Shown: in pieces, positions 47,816 through 58,552 of the stretch
Position numbering within the stretch: the first letter of the stretch is position 1
Layout: every line of letters starts with the position of its first letter
Assembly: GCF_003265705.1 (NCBI RefSeq)
Contig: NW_020312785.1
Span: 132,953,474-133,017,473 of the forward strand
Origin: Callorhinus ursinus
Taxonomy: Eukaryota > Chordata > Mammalia > Carnivora > Otariidae
Length of the DNA stretch: 64,000 nt
Direction of reading: 5' to 3'
Notes under the pieces: model-generated
What the model was told of the DNA's origin: nothing
Seen by the model: only the letters and a program-made list of their open reading frames with translations
The model's database searches: none
Position numbers and translations under genes: made by a program

Positions 47816-48181
47816 AACATGAATTTAACAGATTTTCTGAAGTGTTCTGGGCCAAGATGAAAGAGAAGCTCAAATTGCAACAGTACAAATCATCTTAAAA
47901 GGAATTATGAGGATCCACATGTTCAAGAACGTCCTATAGCCACTCACTTTCCTTTCCCTTTGAGATGCAAAACAATGAACTCCTGCCCTCTTCTCCTAGA
48001 TGAGTTCTTCCCTTCTTCAGGAGTTCTGGCCTCAACACACACACTCTCTGTAGTCTCGCCTTCTGCCCTTGGCACTTCTTGATGTATTTTTCCAAAGATC
48101 GTTCTCTGCTTTAGAGGAAATTACTTAGTATGCACTATTTAAGAATTTCTCCACCTCTTGCATCATTAATTAAAAGCTACA
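47816..48181. other. Unannotated sequence
   Basis: No family recognised. Confidence 0.4.
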
Positions 48182-48191
48182 CAAAATCAAA

Positions 48192-48372
48192 ATTTTTTAA
48201 AGATTTTATTTGTCAGAGAGAGAGAGAGCACAAGCAGGGGTAGTGGCAGGCAGCAGTAGAATCAGGCTCCTCACGAGCAAGGAGTCCAATGCAGGACTCG
48301 ATCCCAGGACCCTGGGATCATGACCTGAGCCGAAGGCAGATGCTTAACTGACTGAGCCACCCAGGTGTCCTG
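48192..48372 (-). mobile_element. CanSINE, reverse orientation
   Basis: TTTTTTAAAGATTTTATTTG, a GAGAGAGAGAGCACAAGC tract, ATCCCAGGACCCTGGGATCA and CTGAGCCACCCAGGTGTCC. Duplication CAAAATCAAA lies at 48182-48191 and 48373-48382. The GA tract and the ATTTATTT tail are shortened. Confidence 0.94.
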
Positions 48373-48515
48373 CAAAATCAAATTTTTGAGTTAAGTATTA
48401 TCCCAGATAGAGACTGTCTGGTTAACATAAGTAGGAGATTTCAAACCATAAGTACAGTTTGAATTTTTCTGGGGGAAGAAATTACACTTAGATCAGTCTA
48501 AGTAAGTAAGACTTT

Positions 48516-48544
48516 TTTTTTTGTATTTATTTATTTATTTATTT

Positions 48545-48579
<35 letters not shown>

Positions 48580-48753
48580 CATGAGCACAAGCAGGGGAAC
48601 GGTAGACAGAGGGAGAGGGAGAAGCAGGCTCCCCTAGCTCCCCCCCACCCCCCACACTGAGCAGAGAGCCCCATGTGAGGCTCGATCCCAGGACCCTGGG
48701 ATAATAACCTGAGTGGAAGGCAGATGCTTAACTGACAGCCACAGAGGCGTCCC
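48516..48753 (-). mobile_element. CanSINE, reverse orientation, long GA tract
   Basis: ATTTATTTATTTATTTGACAG, a (GA)n of about 29 bp at 48549-48577, an unusual C-run insertion (CCCCCCCACCCCCCACAC), ATCCCAGGACCCTGGGATAA and ACAGCCACAGAGGCGTCC. A perfect 13-bp duplication TAAGTAAGACTTT lies at 48503-48515 and 48754-48766. It lies 140 bp from the previous SINE in the same orientation. Confidence 0.95.
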
Positions 48754-48766
48754 TAAGTAAGACTTT

Positions 48767-49345
48767 ATAATCTTACCAGCAGATAGAGACTGGTGGGTGA
48801 AGGGTAGCGCAAGGGGAGTTCCTTTGCACTGATGGAACAGTTCTGTGTCTTGATTGTGGCCATGATTTCACAAATCAATATATAAGGATAAAATTGTATA
48901 ATAACACACACATACACAAAATTGTATAATAACACACAAATATACAAATACAAACACACACAAAAACATGCTAATGAATGCATGTAAAAACTGTCTAAAT
49001 GTGAATACGACTCAGTTTTGTACTGTATGGTACCAGTGTCATTTCTTGGTTTTGATATTATATTGTTATGTAAGAAGCTGGGTAAGGGGTACCCAGAGCT
49101 CTCTGTGCTATTTTCGCAACTTCCTGTGAATCTATCATTGTCTCAAAATAAAAGGCATAAAACAAAACAAAAAACCACAAAGTATCTGCAGAAAAGATTC
49201 AAGAATCTATTACAAGCCTAGACCATGAGTCCAAAGTTAAATATATGGGCAGTAAAGAAATTTACAAAGTTTTTGGAGAAAAAAAATAGTTTAATTTTAT
49301 TAGAGATTACAAAAGCAATATTTTATGAGTTTACCCATGACTTAA
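48767..49345. other. Unannotated sequence with CA-rich stretch
   Basis: AATTGTATAATAACACACAC is nearly repeated in tandem (48893-48945), followed by ACAAATACAAACACACACA. No gene or family is recognised. GTACTGTATGGTACCAGTGTC with CTATCATTGTCTCAAAATAAA (49020-49152) may be an old L1 3' tail. Confidence 0.4.
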
Positions 49346-49362
49346 CAAAAATGTTGATTGAC

Positions 49363-49719
49363 TGGTGAGCGCTGTGAATTGTGCAAGACCGTTGAATCAC
49401 AGATCTGTACCTCTGAAACAAATAATGCAATATATGTTAAGAAAAACAAAAAAGAAGAAGATAGCAGGAGGGGAAGAATGAAGGGCGGGAAATCGGAGGG
49501 GGAGACGAACCATGAGAGACGATGGACTTCTGAAAAACAAACTGAGGGTTCTAGAGGGGAGGAGGTGGGGGGATGGGTTAGCCTGGTGATGGGTATTAAA
49601 GAGGGCATGTTCTGCGTGGAGCACTGGGTGTTATGCACAAACAATGAATCATGAAACACTACATCGAAAACTAATGATGTAATGTATGGTAATTAATATA
49701 ACAATAAAAAAAATTTTTT
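49363..49719 (+). mobile_element. Young carnivoran LINE-1, 5'-truncated 3' UTR
   Basis: TGGTGAGCGCTGTGAATTGTG, GTACCTCTGAAACAAATAATG, a purine-rich GGGGGAGACGAACCATGAG tract, GGATGGGTTAGCCTGGTGATG, GGAGCACTGGGTGTTATGC and ACAATAAAAAAAATT are the landmarks of the 3' UTR of recent carnivoran L1s. A perfect 14-bp duplication AAATGTTGATTGAC lies at 49349-49362 and 49720-49733. Only about 357 bp were inserted. The open frames on both strands inside it are part of the UTR, not genes. Confidence 0.94.
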
Positions 49720-49783
49720 AAATGTTGATTGACAAACTGACAAAACCTATGGCACATTAAGATTCTTAAAAATAAAACACAAA

Positions 49784-49957
49784 GGCACCTGGGTGACTCA
49801 GTTGGTTAAACGTCTGCCTTCAGCTCAGGTCATGATCCTGGGATCCTGGGATTGAGTCCTGCATCAGAGCCTGCTTCTCCCTCTCCCTCTGCTGCTCCCC
49901 CTGCTTGCGTTCACTCCTGCTCTCTCCCTCTGTCAAGTAAATAAATAAAAATCTTAA
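49784..49957 (+). mobile_element. CanSINE
   Basis: GGCACCTGGGTGACTCAGTTGG head, TGATCCTGGGATCCTGGG core, a deletion that removes the CTCCCTGCTCAGCGG part, and an AAATAAATAAAAATCTT tail. Flanks AAAATAAAACACAA (about 49770-49783) and AAAATAAACACAA (about 49964-49976) are a slightly uneven duplication. Confidence 0.92.
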
Positions 49958-49979
49958 AAAAAATAAAATAAACACAATA

Positions 49980-50640
49980 GTTGGTACTGTTTAATACACA
50001 CAATGTCAACACACTTGAGCAATATAAACTCTTAAATCACCAGAGTTTTCTTTCAAATTCAGATACTACTCCTGAGGAGCCATAGTTTCCACGGGAGTAT
50101 TTCTCACCAGCGAGGATCTATGGGAACTTCCAGACTCAGCTCTGTCTGATCTACTTAAGTTTGGAATAATTATGACTGAATACTTGATGAACATCAGCTG
50201 GTCATAACGGGCCTCCCAAAGTACTGTACGAACCAGGCATTGCAAGGCACTCCAGTCTAAAAATTAGTCCCCTGTGAATGGGAAAAAGACTCTATTCTTT
50301 CTTTCCCTAGACAGTTCCCCAAGTTAAAACTTTTCTTCACTGACTCTGCATTTAGTGCAATCCTGGTACTGGAGGCAGAAGAAAGTGTTAGGGCTGGGTA
50401 GAGGTTATTCCCATCAGGCAACGGGGACTGGAAATGTGGTGTTGTGGTTCTCAGTATCCTGCCCACTGGACACTATTGTGCCTCCTCTCCTTTTGGAGTG
50501 AGAGTTGTCAAACTTCAGAAGATCATTCTATGCAAGTGCTGATGTGAATTAACCAGCTGCCGTGACAAATGCCCTGATGTAGTAAATGTTCTTCATTGTT
50601 ATAGTCCTTCTGCCCTATGTGCCTTTGAAAGGATTGGACT
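49980..50640. other. Unannotated sequence
   Basis: No family recognised. Confidence 0.4.
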
Positions 50641-50660
50641 TTCCTCAAGAATACATCCCT

Positions 50661-50864
50661 CTTTTTTTAATTTTTTTAAGATTTTATTTATTTATTTGGG
50701 TGGCGGAGTGCGCACACAAGTGGGGAGAGGAGCAGAGAGAGAGGGAGACAGAGAAGCAGGCTCCCACTGAGCAGGGAGCCCGATGCAGGGCTTGATCCCA
50801 GGACCTCAGGATCATGACCTGAGCCAAAGCCAGATGCTTAACTGACTGAACCACCCAGATGCCC
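50661..50864 (-). mobile_element. CanSINE, reverse orientation
   Basis: TTTTTTAATTTTTTTAAGATT, ATTTATTTATTTGGGTGGCGG, CTGAGCAGGGAGCCCGATGC, ATCCCAGGACCTCAGGATCA and TGAACCACCCAGATGCCC. A perfect 13-bp duplication CAAGAATACATCC lies at 50646-50658 and 50865-50877. Confidence 0.95.
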
Positions 50865-50879
50865 CAAGAATACATCCTT

Positions 50880-51340
50880 CTTATACGTCAGGAAGACCAG
50901 TGATGCCCCAGTTCATCTTTTTTAGAACTATGATGGCTACTGCAATGGGGGGCTCACAACCATTCTGTGCTGTACGATGAAATTCTATTAATTCTGTTTG
51001 AATCTGTCACCTGTAAACTAGAAATGGACTGAGTAAAAGAGTTGGAAGGAATGAAAAAAAAAAAAACCCAACTCGTCAAATCCAAATAATGTCTATAATT
51101 GAGTTAATAGCTTATTCCAATATCAATTTCCTGGTTTAGACAATATACTACAGTTATATAAGATATTATCTTTGGGTGAAGCATATATAAAAATAAAAAA
51201 TATGTATTTTAAAAGGAATCAGAAAGCATTGGAACTGAAAATATAGGGCAGTGCCTCACACGCACAAATTAATTTACTGAAAATAGCTTTATATAGTCTC
51301 CTTAGCTACAGATGTGCAGGAGCTCTAAAGCAGATTTTAT
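50880..51340. other. Unannotated AT-rich sequence
   Basis: No family recognised. A-run at 51054-51065. Confidence 0.4.
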
Positions 51341-51341
51341 A

Positions 51342-51608
51342 ATAATAATAATAACCATTATCACTGACTGACCTCTTTTTATGTGCCAAACACTATGCTA
51401 AATGCTTTATACATATCATCTAATTTAATCCCCACAGCAATCTTCTCATAGGGTAATTTAATACTTCACCAAGCTATTTTATCATCTTGGTTCCACCAAT
51501 GAGGAAATCAAGATATAGACGAGGTAATTTTCCAAAGCCAATTAGCCAATAAATGATGGAGGTAGGAATTGGAGCCAGTCCCCTTAGCGTCAAAGTCCAT
51601 GTGCTTCA
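51342..51608 (-). repeat. MIR element, reverse orientation
   Basis: AATAATAATAATAACCATTATC, TATGTGCCAAACACTATGC, TAAATGCTTTATACATATC, ATCTAATTTAATCCCCACAG, ACCAATGAGGAAATCAAG, AGGTAGGAATTGGAGCCAG and AGTCCATGTGCTTCATGG form a nearly full-length reversed MIR. Confidence 0.82.
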
Positions 51609-51711
51609 TGGCACAAATGACCATGCTTTCTTGATGCCTGCCCTATGGCTTAGAAAAGAAAGTACATTTGGATTTTTCTATGGGGGATATACAGATTTTA
51701 CTCAGATAGCA

Positions 51712-52248
51712 CTAGTCAATCCTTTTCCTCCTAACAGGCCTGAGTGAGGGAGAAGGAATGTTCCCTTTGAAGAAATTGACTACAGGTGGTTCTTTTTTCA
51801 TAGGTTTATTTTCTTTGTGTTCTACGAACATGATACACTGACCAAGAACATTGCTATAACATAGAATACAATCTCTGTTGTTTAGGCCTGCTAAGAATCT
51901 TTGATTTGGTTGGTTCTGCTGTATATCAAATTGGGATCCTGAGCTTGACCTAAGGGAGTCCACCTGCTTATGAGATGGATTGATGAAAGAAACCCACCCA
52001 ATTGTAGTGCTCAATAATAGATGGTGATTAAACCCAATCATATCTTCCTCTGAGATATTTTGAATGCAAGATACACAAAAGAAACAGAGGTAACAGAGGG
52101 AATCAGAGGTTTCAAAAAGAAAAAAAAAGCTAAGTCTGAGAATAGCAATAGCATCATCTTCATGCACGAGATCAATGGCTACAATCTGCTCAGAAAAAGT
52201 GAAGATATTGGAGTTCTGGAGATGCTCTTGAATCATGAATCGTAACAA
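51712..52248 (-). other. Longest open frame in the window, unrecognised
   Basis: A 178-codon frame on the minus strand, opening at a TTG and with the first in-frame ATG four codons in, ending at the TGA in 51712-51714. Its translation is not strongly biased: it has an acidic stretch AIDLVHEDDAIAIL, a hydrophobic Phe-rich segment encoded by a T-run, a Ser/Gln/Asn-rich middle and a Lys/Arg-rich C-terminus ending VRRKRID. I recognise no family. No exon context, poly-A or flanking duplication is evident, so it may be chance. It is recorded because its length is unusual for AT-rich DNA. Confidence 0.15.
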
Positions 52249-52249
52249 T

Positions 52250-52540
52250 GGATGCTCTGGGTTCCAAAGGCCTGATCATGTCACTGTTTCTAGTGTCCCT
52301 TACTTATTATACATCCTCACCTGCTTTGTTTTTATAAATAAGGGTTTCCCTGCAATTGGAGAGTACACTTACAGAGAAGTTTCTTGCAGTTAAAAAGTAA
52401 AATCAAAAGGCGAACACACTTCTGATATAATACCTAAGAAAGCTTTGTTATATTAAAACATAGCAGTAAGTATACAAGATCATAAAAACATATTCTTTGT
52501 TATGCAAAAAATAGCTTAACTTTTTAAAAACACAATTTCA
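52250..52540. other. Unannotated sequence
   Basis: AT-rich, no family recognised. Confidence 0.4.
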
Positions 52541-52544
52541 AACT

Positions 52545-53165
52545 TAAAAGAAAAGTTGCAAGAATAGTACAAAGAGCTCCCATGGACCCTTTTTCTAGAT
52601 TCCACCATTATTAACATTTTACCACAATTGCCTTATCATTCTTGCTTTAATTGAATATATATGCATACGTATTTTTTCTGAGCCACCTGAGAATAAGTTG
52701 CCTATATCACTCCTTATTACTTCTTAACATTCACTATGTATTTCTTAAGCAGCATATTATCCTCACATAACCACAATGCAGTTACAATATTTGTGAAATT
52801 TAACATTGATACAATATCACCTAATGCATAATCAATCTCCCAATTTCAGCAGTTATCCAAGTAATGTCCTTCATAGAAAATTTCTCTGGCTCAGCATCTA
52901 ATCTAAAATCACATACTCTATTTAACTGTTATGTGTTTTAGGGCTCCTTTGATCTGTAACAGTTCTTCAGCCTTTCTTTTTCTGCTATGACATTAACATT
53001 TTAAGATTACATGCCATTTCTTTTCTGGAATATACTCAGTTTTTGGCTTGTCTGATGTGTTTTCATGATAAGATTCAAGTTATGCATTTTTGGAAGGAAC
53101 ACTACATGTATGATGTTTTGTCCTTCTTAATGCATCACATAAAGGGCATACGATGTGAGTTTGAA
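52545..53165 (-). repeat. Ancient LINE-type repeat
   Basis: AAGTTGCAAGAATAGTACAAAG, CATTATTAACATTTTACCAC, TTCTGAGCCACCTGAGAATA, AACCACAATGCAGTTACAAT, TTTAACATTGATACAATATC, CAGCAGTTATCCAAGTAATG, TTTGATCTGTAACAGTTCTTC and TCAGCCTTTCTTTTTCTGC are the ordered landmarks of a common old mammalian LINE-like repeat (probably L1 family, by recollection). Strand by convention is uncertain. Confidence 0.6.
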
Positions 53166-53925
53166 AATCATCATTTTTGTGACCATCATAGTAATAAGTG
53201 ATTCAGGCAAGAACTATCAATGGATCTTAAGTTAATGAGTAAAAGTTTGATGAGGAACAGAATATTTACATAATCTCAAATTATTTCCCAATAAATATTC
53301 ATTCATTACAAGAGGAGACGTAGTTTTGCAATGGAGAAAGCTGGTAGAGGTAACCTTAGCAAAGTGATCAGAATCATGTATTCTTAAAGATAATTAAGTA
53401 CATAGGCCGTTCTTTCAGTATGTTTCTTGTTTTCTTGTCTAGTACCTATGTGGAAAACTACATACAAAAATGAAAACTAATAAGAAGGGATAGTGAGACA
53501 AAATATAGCCTCAAAGAAACAGTACCTTCCTTTCACTTAATCCTCAGTAAGTGGATCTTATAAGGTGAGATATTTCTACATTGAGTAACTGGACTAACTC
53601 AAAAATTAGTACCCCAAAGTCTGTTTACTAGATTTATCAACAAGAGCGTTAGTACAACTCTTGTATTATTCATATGTATAGAATATAGAATATACATAGA
53701 AGTATATTCTAGCCAGAGCCAAGGGCATGGAGGGTGGGGAGACCCTAAGATGTGATCATCAGAAACTATTGGGTTTCTGAGCAAGGGCTCTAGAGAGAAA
53801 AAGGAGAACAAAGACAGTCAGAAGGCCTGAAAGCAGTGGCAATAACTACAAAACCTGGACCTGAAAAGAGCAGGGAAAGATCTGCTGGGCATATTCCATC
53901 CATATCCATGAAAACAGAAATAACG
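53166..53925. other. Unannotated sequence
   Basis: No family recognised. Confidence 0.4.
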
Positions 53926-53929
53926 CAAC

Positions 53930-54335
53930 TGCTTCACAAATATTTACTAAGTGACTTTTATGTGCCAGACAAGGGGATCGCCTTAGGAATCCACACATGG
54001 GTAAAACATAATCCCTGTCTTCTGAATTTTACTCTGTAGTAGAGAAAGTAGATTGGAAGTATTTAAAAAAAAAAGCATTATTTTATTATAGGTTCTGTGA
54101 TGAGCAAAAGTAGTATCCAAGATGATAAACTATTTTAAAAGTGCTCAGGGAGTTGATAAGCGTTGAGAAATTGATAGCAGTTTGATGTGGCTAGAGAATT
54201 ACTCTCCTTATGACACTTCTTGAGCAATTATTATGAACCATTGTCCTAATCAATTAACATATATTAAAACATATAATTCTCAGAGCAACTGAGGAGATAG
54301 TATTATTATCTCTTTTTGCAGTTGTAAGGGCTAGA
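53930..54335. repeat. Two short ancient repeat fragments
   Basis: CACAAATATTTACTAAGTGAC with TTATGTGCCAGACAAGGGG (53936-54050) belongs to the family of 2785-3365. CAATTAACATATATTAAAAC, ATAATTCTCAGAGCAACTGAG and GTATTATTATCTCTTTTTGC (54220-54330) form a reversed MIR core. Confidence 0.5.
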
Positions 54336-54339
54336 GGCG

Positions 54340-56385
54340 TAAGGTGGGGTACATTGGGTGTTGTATCTAAAGTTTTAATCAGGAGCCAGACTGCAGGAAG
54401 ATAACTGTTCCATGCTAAGGACATTGATATTTATCCGGTAGCTCTGAGATATTGCAGATCTTCCAGAACAGAAGTGGCATATTAAGATTGGCATTTGTTC
54501 TGGCCGCTGTGTGAATGGTGGAGTCGAATTGGACAAGACTGGAAAGAAGCCAACAAAGAGAGAGAGGAGATGTATGACAATTGGTTTTGCAAGGTAAGAA
54601 GAGGACATGAACTACGCAGAAGAATAAGGCAGACAGTTTGATCCAAGAGTTGTATCAATGGGATTAGTGATTGAGTGGGTATGGAGACCAGGGCAAGCAA
54701 TGGAGGAATTCGGATTGCTCCCAGTGTCTGGCTAAATCTAATAAATGGTTTCTAGCTCAGTTGATGGAAGCCAAAGTTCTTTGTTCAATGCCCATATGTG
54801 TCCATTAGCTTGAATTCATCTCTGATCACTGACCACACCACTAAACCAGACTTGAATTACGAGGGGCACGAGGTGAGAATTTAGATGTTTCTGAACAAAT
54901 CACTGCCTCTGAGAGGTGGGAACCTAAACCACATACGAAAAATAGATGTGGATCTGTCAGATCAGTAGAATCATCTTATTATATAGAGTACAGCACATGT
55001 CAGAAATTTCAAGGAAAGATTAGGAGATGATTCTCCATGGGTCACAGAGTTCTGCATATCTTATGAGCCAGTCACTGTCTGCCTTTTTTGTCCAGGATAT
55101 TTTTTCAAAGATATTGATATACTAAAAATCTTTGAAAGATCAAAACAATGTCTCCCTCCAGAACGAAGAGCAGGTTTGCTTACACCCTTGAAAGCTAGTG
55201 TCTTCCTCCAGGGTAAAGGACATAAAGTAAGCTTATATGCTTATTGGTCATTATTTTAAAAATGGGTTTCCAAGCTTAAGGCTGCTGTCCCATGACACAA
55301 CCTGGTACATCTACGAAGGCCTATCTGGGTTGCCCCGGGGGACCCAGGGATGGGACAAACAACACAAATATATTCATACTCATGCTGCTTGCTGGGCCAT
55401 GCATCATAAAGTCCTTTGTCTCTGACCTAGAAGTCTTATATTTTCTCTCAGCATGCATGAAATTGTGACAGGCAATAATAAAGTTTATGAGTAAGATAAA
55501 ATCACAGACACTCAACAGTCCTTGATAGAAAGTTATTACAGATTCCTAATTGTAGTCTGCTTAATATTAAAAAATGAGCAAATTGAGCAGTTTTTTAATT
55601 TCAGTAATTGTTAATTTCTTTTTTTTTAACCTTCTCAAAGATCATATCACCATTCCTAGCCAAGAATCTTGCCCAAGACTTAAATAAACTCACTTTCTTG
55701 GTGATTGACTTGAATTTTCATAATTTTTGAACAGAAGTGTTAATGATGAACAAGTTTGACCTGCCAGAAATCCTCATAGAAAAACAGGAAATGATGGCAA
55801 TGCTTAGATGTCTATTTCAGTGTTCACTGGTGGAGAATTCTTTTCTTTTCTAAAAGAACAAACCCCTGAGGGGTCTGAAGATGACTTTAAAAGTGCAAAA
55901 ATAGCTTACTTTGAGATTAAATGTACAATGGCTGTTATCTGAAATGAAATTCCTCCAAATTTCAGGTGACATAAATAGCTACTAAGCATGGAAACCTGTT
56001 CTTGGATTTCTTACCCATATTTTAGGTATAACAGAGTGATGTCAGGGGGGTCGGCCCCCAAGAATATTTGAAATTCTAATGAGTTGATTATAAAATTGTA
56101 AAAATTGTCATTTGAAAGTTCTTTTATCAGGTAGAGACTAAAATTTATTTTTAAAGCCAATTGACCTTTTTTTTTCATTTGAGAAAACCACTCCCATGGG
56201 CTTTTAGTTGTCCACGTGAGAGAAAGATTTCTGAAGTCCAGAGATTTAAAAAGGGCAGATCCAAGGAGTTACAATTCTCTGGAAAATAATGTGAAACCTT
56301 ACCTTTATAGTGGTCAGAGTGCATCTCTGTGGATTGAATTTTTAAGTAATGAATAGATTTATTACATTAATAAATACATTTTAAT
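54340..56385. other. Unannotated sequence
   Basis: About 2 kb in which I recognise nothing. Minus frames at 54375-54700 overlap each other and lack domains. Confidence 0.35.
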
Positions 56386-56389
56386 CATT

Positions 56390-57400
56390 AATAAAAATTT
56401 ATTTTTAGAGCAGTTTTAGATTTACAGACAAGTATAAAGTACAGAGTTTCCATATATCCCCTCCCCCCTCCACACAGTGTACCTTTTTATTAATATCTTG
56501 CATTATTGTGGTACATTTGTTACAACTGGTGAGGCAACACTGACACATTATTAAGTAAGGTTGGTTTACATTAGGTTCAATCTTTCTGTTGTACATTCTA
56601 TGGATTTTGACAAACGTATAATGACATGTTCCTACCGTTATAGTGTCATAAGGAAGAGTTTCATTATCCCCCAAACCCCCTGTGCTTCACCCATTCATCA
56701 TGATCTCACTCTCTCTCTCTCCAAACCCTTGGTAACCAGTGATCGTAACATCTCCATATTTTGCCTTTTAAAGAATGTCATATGGTTAGCATCATACAAT
56801 AATATGTAGCCTTTTCAGATTGGCTTCTTTTTTAAAAAAAGATTTATTTATTTATTTGAGAAAGAGTGAGTGGGGGGAGGGGCAGAGGAAGAGGGAGAGA
56901 GAATTTCAAGCAGATTCCTTACTGAGCGCAAAGCCTGACTCTGGAGCATGATCCCACAACCCTGAGATCATGACCTGAGCTGAAATCAAGAGTTGGATGC
57001 TTAACTAACTGAGCCACCTAGGCGCCCGAGATGGGCTTCTTTCACTTAAGTTTCCTCTATATCTTGTTATTTTTTTTTGTTAATTTATCCTTTTAATTTT
57101 TTGCCTCATTTCTTTTTATCATTGAATAATACTCCCTTGTCTAGATGTACTATAGTTTGTTTACCCACTCCTCTACTGAAGGACATCTCATTGCTTCCAC
57201 ATTTTGGCAATTATGAATAAATTACATGTGTTGTTATAAGTCTTCAATTCATTTGCCATGAATTGAATTTCAATTCATTTGCCATGTCTCCAATAAGGAG
57301 CCATGACTGCTGGAGCATCTGGTAAGAATATGTTCAGTTTTGTAAGAAACTGCCATGCCATCTTCCGAAGTAGTTATACATTTTGCAATCTCACCAGATA
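56390..57400 (-). mobile_element. Old LINE-1-type fragment, reversed, split by a CanSINE
   Basis: AGCAGTTTTAGATTTACAGAC, TAATATCTTGCATTATTGTGG, GTACATTCTATGGATTTTGAC, AGAATGTCATATGGTTAGC and TAGCCTTTTCAGATTGGC lie before the SINE. TTCTTTCACTTAAGTTTCC, TTGAATAATACTCCCTTGTC, TTTACCCACTCCTCTACTG and GGCAATTATGAATAAATTAC follow it. These are the landmarks of a widely seen old L1 3' region read in reverse. Confidence 0.7.
56831..57028 (-). mobile_element. CanSINE, reverse orientation
   Basis: TTTTAAAAAAAGATTTATTTATT, ATCCCACAACCCTGAGATCA, TGACCTGAGCTGAAATCAAG and CTGAGCCACCTAGGCGCC. Flanks AGATTGGCTTCTTT (56817-56830) and AGATGGGCTTCTTT (57029-57042) are a 14-bp duplication with one mismatch. It interrupts the LINE sequence of 56390-57400. 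The GAAATCAAGAGTTGGATGC variant marks an older subfamily. Confidence 0.94.
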
Positions 57401-57544
57401 GATTGTTTTTTTTTTAGGGATTGATTTAGACTGCCATGTATCTACCTTGCTTTTCCTTTGTGTGTGTGTGCATGTGTGTGTATTTAAATTGTTGTTTCCA
57501 AAAAGATAAGGAGCAGAGACTCTAAGACCCCTCAAAATGTATTA

Positions 57545-57965
57545 TGGTGGGCAGAATAATGCCTCCTGAAAGGGGCCAAACAGATGTGTCAGAATCTGTG
57601 AATATGCTATGTTACATGGTCAGGAGGAATTCAGGTTGCAGTTGGAATTATAGTTGCTTATCAGCTGACCTTAAAATAAGGAGATTACCTACATTATCCA
57701 AGTGGGCCTGGGGTAACCACAAGCATCCTTTAAACATGGAAGAAGGTGGCAGAAAAGATCCACAAGGAGGGATGCAGTAAGACAAAGACTGACGGCTTCA
57801 AAGATGAAACTGATCACCCTCTAGAACCCACTAACACTTTGACTTTAGCCCAAGGAGATCCATTTTAGATTTCTAACCTCCAGAACTTTAAGATGATAAC
57901 TCGTGTTGTTTTGAGCCCAGTGTGGTAATTTGCCACAGCAATTACAGGAAACGACTACAGATACG
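57545..57965 (+). repeat. LTR-like repeat (same family as the outer repeat at 58553)
   Basis: GGGCAGAATAATGCCTCCTG, TCAGAATCTGTGAATATGC, ACATTATCCAAGTGGGCCTGG, TAACCTCCAGAACTTTAAG, ATGATAACTCGTGTTGTTTTG and GTAATTTGCCACAGCAATTAC give a near-complete copy about 420 bp long of a MaLR-like LTR repeat. The internal part is divergent. Confidence 0.6.
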
Positions 57966-58064
57966 GAACCTCATCACCTTAAATTAGAGGAAAAATTTTG
58001 AAAAGGGACTGGGCTGGATTGCTCAGGGTCCACATGTAATTCTAAGACTGAATGACCCAGAATT

Positions 58065-58215
58065 AAAAACATATGTCTACACAAAATCTTGTATACAAAT
58101 GTTCATGGCAGCATTATTCATAATAACCAGATAGTAGAAACAACCCATATGTTCATTAATTAATGAATAGATAACTGTATGTGGTATATCTGTAAGTTAT
58201 GCTGCAGAAAAATAC
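58065..58215 (+). mobile_element. LINE-1 3' fragment
   Basis: CTTGTATACAAATGTTCATGG, CAGCATTATTCATAATAACC, AGTAGAAACAACCCATATG and GTATGTGGTATATCTGTAAG are ORF2-end and 3' landmarks of old L1s in plus orientation. Confidence 0.65.
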
Positions 58216-58550
58216 AATCAAAACTAAAACAATTAAATTTAGTGACTTTTAACAGCATAGATGTATTCCTTACTCATCCTTTATGTCAGCCAGGGTCTGT
58301 TTCACATCTCCTTCCTAGGAGAAACCAGCCGTATGATATACCCATCATTCCAAAATTTTCTGTGCTCACAGCATAGGGAATTCAGCTCTCGAGTTCTTGC
58401 ACTAGCAATTAAATGCTTGCGTTTAGAAGTGACACAAATACTTTTACTCATTGGTCGCATCCCCCATCCAAAGAAGGAAGTCAGGCAGTACAATACTACC
58501 ATTGTCCCAAAGATTACAAATGGGAACTAGTTGGTGAATAGCACCGCAGA
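58216..58550. other. Unannotated sequence
   Basis: AGCCAGGGTCTGTTTCACATC through CAAAGATTACAAATGGGAAC is not a family I can name. Frames on both strands here are mutual shadows. Confidence 0.4.
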
Positions 58551-58552
58551 CT

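Noticed and set aside
48541..48580. Tandem GA tract or repeated SINEs as a CRISPR-like array
   Set aside because: These are SINE components in a mammalian nuclear genome; there are no regularly spaced repeats with unique spacers.
49358..49654. Open frames of about 100 codons on both strands
   Set aside because: They lie entirely within the purine-rich 3' UTR of the young L1, which is naturally poor in stops on both strands.
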